64,000 nt of DNA from CAXSBR01 sp964236495 (GTDB taxonomy: Bacteria; Actinomycetota; Actinomycetes; Mycobacteriales; Jatrophihabitantaceae). Positions within the stretch are counted from its first letter, which is position 1. Each line of letters starts with the position of its first letter. The position numbers and the translations under genes are program-made. Shown here piece by piece: positions 62,722 to 64,000 of the stretch. The DNA lies in NCBI GenBank assembly GCA_964236495.1, contig CAXSBR010000007.1, forward strand, positions 62,001-126,000. The letters run 5' to 3'. The notes beneath the pieces were generated by a model. That model searched no databases. It had not been told where the DNA came from and saw nothing but the letters and a program-made list of their open reading frames with translations.

Positions 62722-64000
62722 CTAGGCAGGGGTTACTGCGCCGACAGCCGCACCTGCATTCAACGAGCGCCGGGCCGTCGCTGCGGCGCGCACTGCGGCG
62801 GCTACCGCGGTGGGCACCTGCGGGTCGAAGACGCTGGGAATGATGTAGCTGGCGTTGAGCTGTTCGTCGTCGACGCAGGCGGCCAGCGCGGCGGCTGCGC
62901 CCAGCAGCATTGTCGTGGTGACTTCCGACGCCCGCGCGTCGAGCAGACCGCGGAAGACGCCGGGGAAGGCGAGCACGTTGTTGATCTGGTTGGGGTAGTC
63001 CGAGCGGCCGGTGGCGACGATGGCGGCGCGTTGGCCGGCGGCGTAGACGTCGACCTCGGGGTCGGGGTTGGCCAGCGCGAACACCACCGGGTCGGTGGCC
63101 ATGTCGTCGATCCATTCGGCGTTCATGATGTTGGGCGCGGACACCCCGATGAATACGTCGGCGCCGCGCAGCGCGTCGTGCAGGTCGCCGGTAACGCAGG
63201 CAGGGTTCGTCTGCGCGGCCAGCGCCTGCTTCGAGGGCGCCAGGCGGGCGTCGTCGGGGGACAGGATGCCCTCGACGTCGTAGACGAGCACGTTGCGCAC
63301 GCCCGCGGCCAGCAGCAACGTGACGATGGCGGTGCCGGCAGCGCCGCCGCCGGAGACGACCAGCCGGGCGGTGCCGAGCGCTTTGCCCACGCAGCGCAGC
63401 GCGTTGGTCAGCGCGGCCAGTACCACGATGGCGGTGCCGTGCTGGTCGTCGTGGAAGACGGGGATGTCGAGTTCGGCGCGCAGCCGGCGTTCGATCTCGA
63501 AGCAGCGCGGCGCGGAGATGTCTTCGAGGTTGATGCCGCCGAAACCCGGTGAGATGCCCTTGACGATCCGCACGATCTCGTCGGGATCCTGGGTGTCCAG
63601 GCAGATCGGCCAGGCGTCGATGTTGGCGAAGCGCTTGAACAGTGCGGCCTTGCCCTCCATCACCGGCATCGCCGCGTACGGGCCGATGTTGCCCAGGCCG
63701 AGCACCGCGGATCCGTCGGTGACCACGGCGACGCAGTTGCCTTTGATCGTCAGTCGGGTGACGTCGTCGGGGTTGGCCGCGATCGCGAGTGATACCCGGC
63801 CCACGCCGGGGGTGTAGGCCATCGACAGGTCGTCGCGGGTCTTCAGCGGCACCTTCGACTCCACCGATATCTTGCCGCCCAGGTGCAGCAGGAATGTGCG
63901 GTCCGACACCCGGTACACCTCGACGCCGGGCACCGCGGACAGCGCGGCGACGATCTCTTGGGCGTGCTCGCCGTTGGCGGCCGAGCAGGTGACGTCGATG
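62722..64000 (-). CDS. Malic enzyme with N-terminal ACT-like domain (5' end outside window)
   Basis: Oxidative decarboxylation of malate to pyruvate. The frame is open to the window edge. Its first visible residues (IDVTCSAANGEHAQEIVAAL) look like the end of an ACT domain, seen in some actinobacterial malic enzymes. Next are SMAYTPGVGRVSLAI (catalytic Tyr), VVTDGSAVLGLGNIGP (NAD/NADP site 1), the catalytic Lys in MEGKAALFK, metal motif INLEDISAPRCFEIE, HDDQHGTAIV, and the dinucleotide motif SGGGAAGTAI. The full-length catalytic region is present; no phosphotransacetylase-like tail. Confidence 0.93.
   Translation of the reverse strand, partial: IDVTCSAANGEHAQEIVAALSAVPGVEVYRVSDRTFLLHLGGKISVESKVPLKTRDDLSMAYTPGVGRVSLAIAANPDDVTRLTIKGNCVAVVTDGSAVLGLGNIGPYAAMPVMEGKAALFKRFANIDAWPICLDTQDPDEIVRIVKGISPGFGGINLEDISAPRCFEIERRLRAELDIPVFHDDQHGTAIVVLAALTNALRCVGKALGTARLVVSGGGAAGTAIVTLLLAAGVRNVLVYDVEGILSPDDARLAPSKQALAAQTNPACVTGDLHDALRGADVFIGVSAPNIMNAEWIDDMATDPVVFALANPDPEVDVYAAGQRAAIVATGRSDYPNQINNVLAFPGVFRGLLDARASEVTTTMLLGAAAALAACVDDEQLNASYIIPSVFDPQVPTAVAAAVRAAATARRSLNAGAAVGAVTPA

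Overview
The window is a high-GC actinomycete chromosome segment centred on the replication origin. The order cca - NUDIX - DUF6049 - murJ - trxB - trxA - cwlM - parB - parA - rsmG - khpB - yidC - yidD - rnpA - rpmH - dnaA - dnaN - gnd - recF - dciA - gyrB - gyrA - DUF3566 - tRNA-Ile - tRNA-Ala - ppiA - PH-domain protein - crgA - trpG is the core gene order of Mycobacteriales and close relatives. A proteasome activator ending in GQYL, a mycothiol-dependent-type enzyme, CrgA, DLW-39 and many GTG starts fit that assignment. The genus cannot be fixed from the sequence alone.

Left arm (1-20740). Genes here are mostly housekeeping. Cell-wall and redox genes (DUF6049, murJ, trxB, trxA, cwlM) are transcribed rightward. 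The segregation, ribosome and membrane-insertion block (parB-parA, rsmG, khpB, yidC, yidD, rnpA, rpmH) is transcribed leftward, away from dnaA. Four parS sites lie inside the 5' coding part of parA. Departures from the usual mycobacterial order are the lack of sigM and its anti-sigma gene after murJ (a DUF309 gene is there instead), a GT-C-like membrane protein between trxB and trxA, and tandem dyad repeats with DnaA-box-like arms in the cca/NUDIX divergent gap.

Origin and right arm (20741-34190). dnaA is followed by a 461-base gap with an AT-rich stretch and degenerate DnaA boxes, the likely oriC. Then come dnaN, gnd, recF, dciA, gyrB and gyrA, a DUF3566 membrane protein and two tRNAs flanking a tiny DLW-39 gene. 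Exact DnaA boxes also occur inside the 5' end of dciA, before gyrB, before dnaA, and about 21 kb away between a PH-domain gene and crgA.

Accessory stretch (34345-51800). It holds a DrrAB-like exporter, an HTH regulator divergent from a secreted peptide made of eight AWGN repeats (the most novel locus here), MurT-GatD for lipid II amidation, an unassigned 434-residue membrane-anchored protein, ppiA, a B-box rhomboid, crgA, a class E sortase, trpG, an antitoxin with a frameshifted MazF-like toxin remnant, an orphan hutI, several small membrane proteins, an LCP ligase in a visibly AT-richer patch, and a pentapeptide-repeat protein. The pknB/pknA/pbpA/rodA block expected after trpG is absent.

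Right end (51830-64000). This is metabolic and housekeeping: quinone oxidoreductase, phosphotransferase, bpa, HAD phosphatase, serS, pheA, a DUF4446 protein, a frameshifted SnoaL-like gene, two cation transporters (GDT1 and Cax types), a DUF5313 protein, a mycothiol-type enzyme and a malic enzyme cut by the window end.
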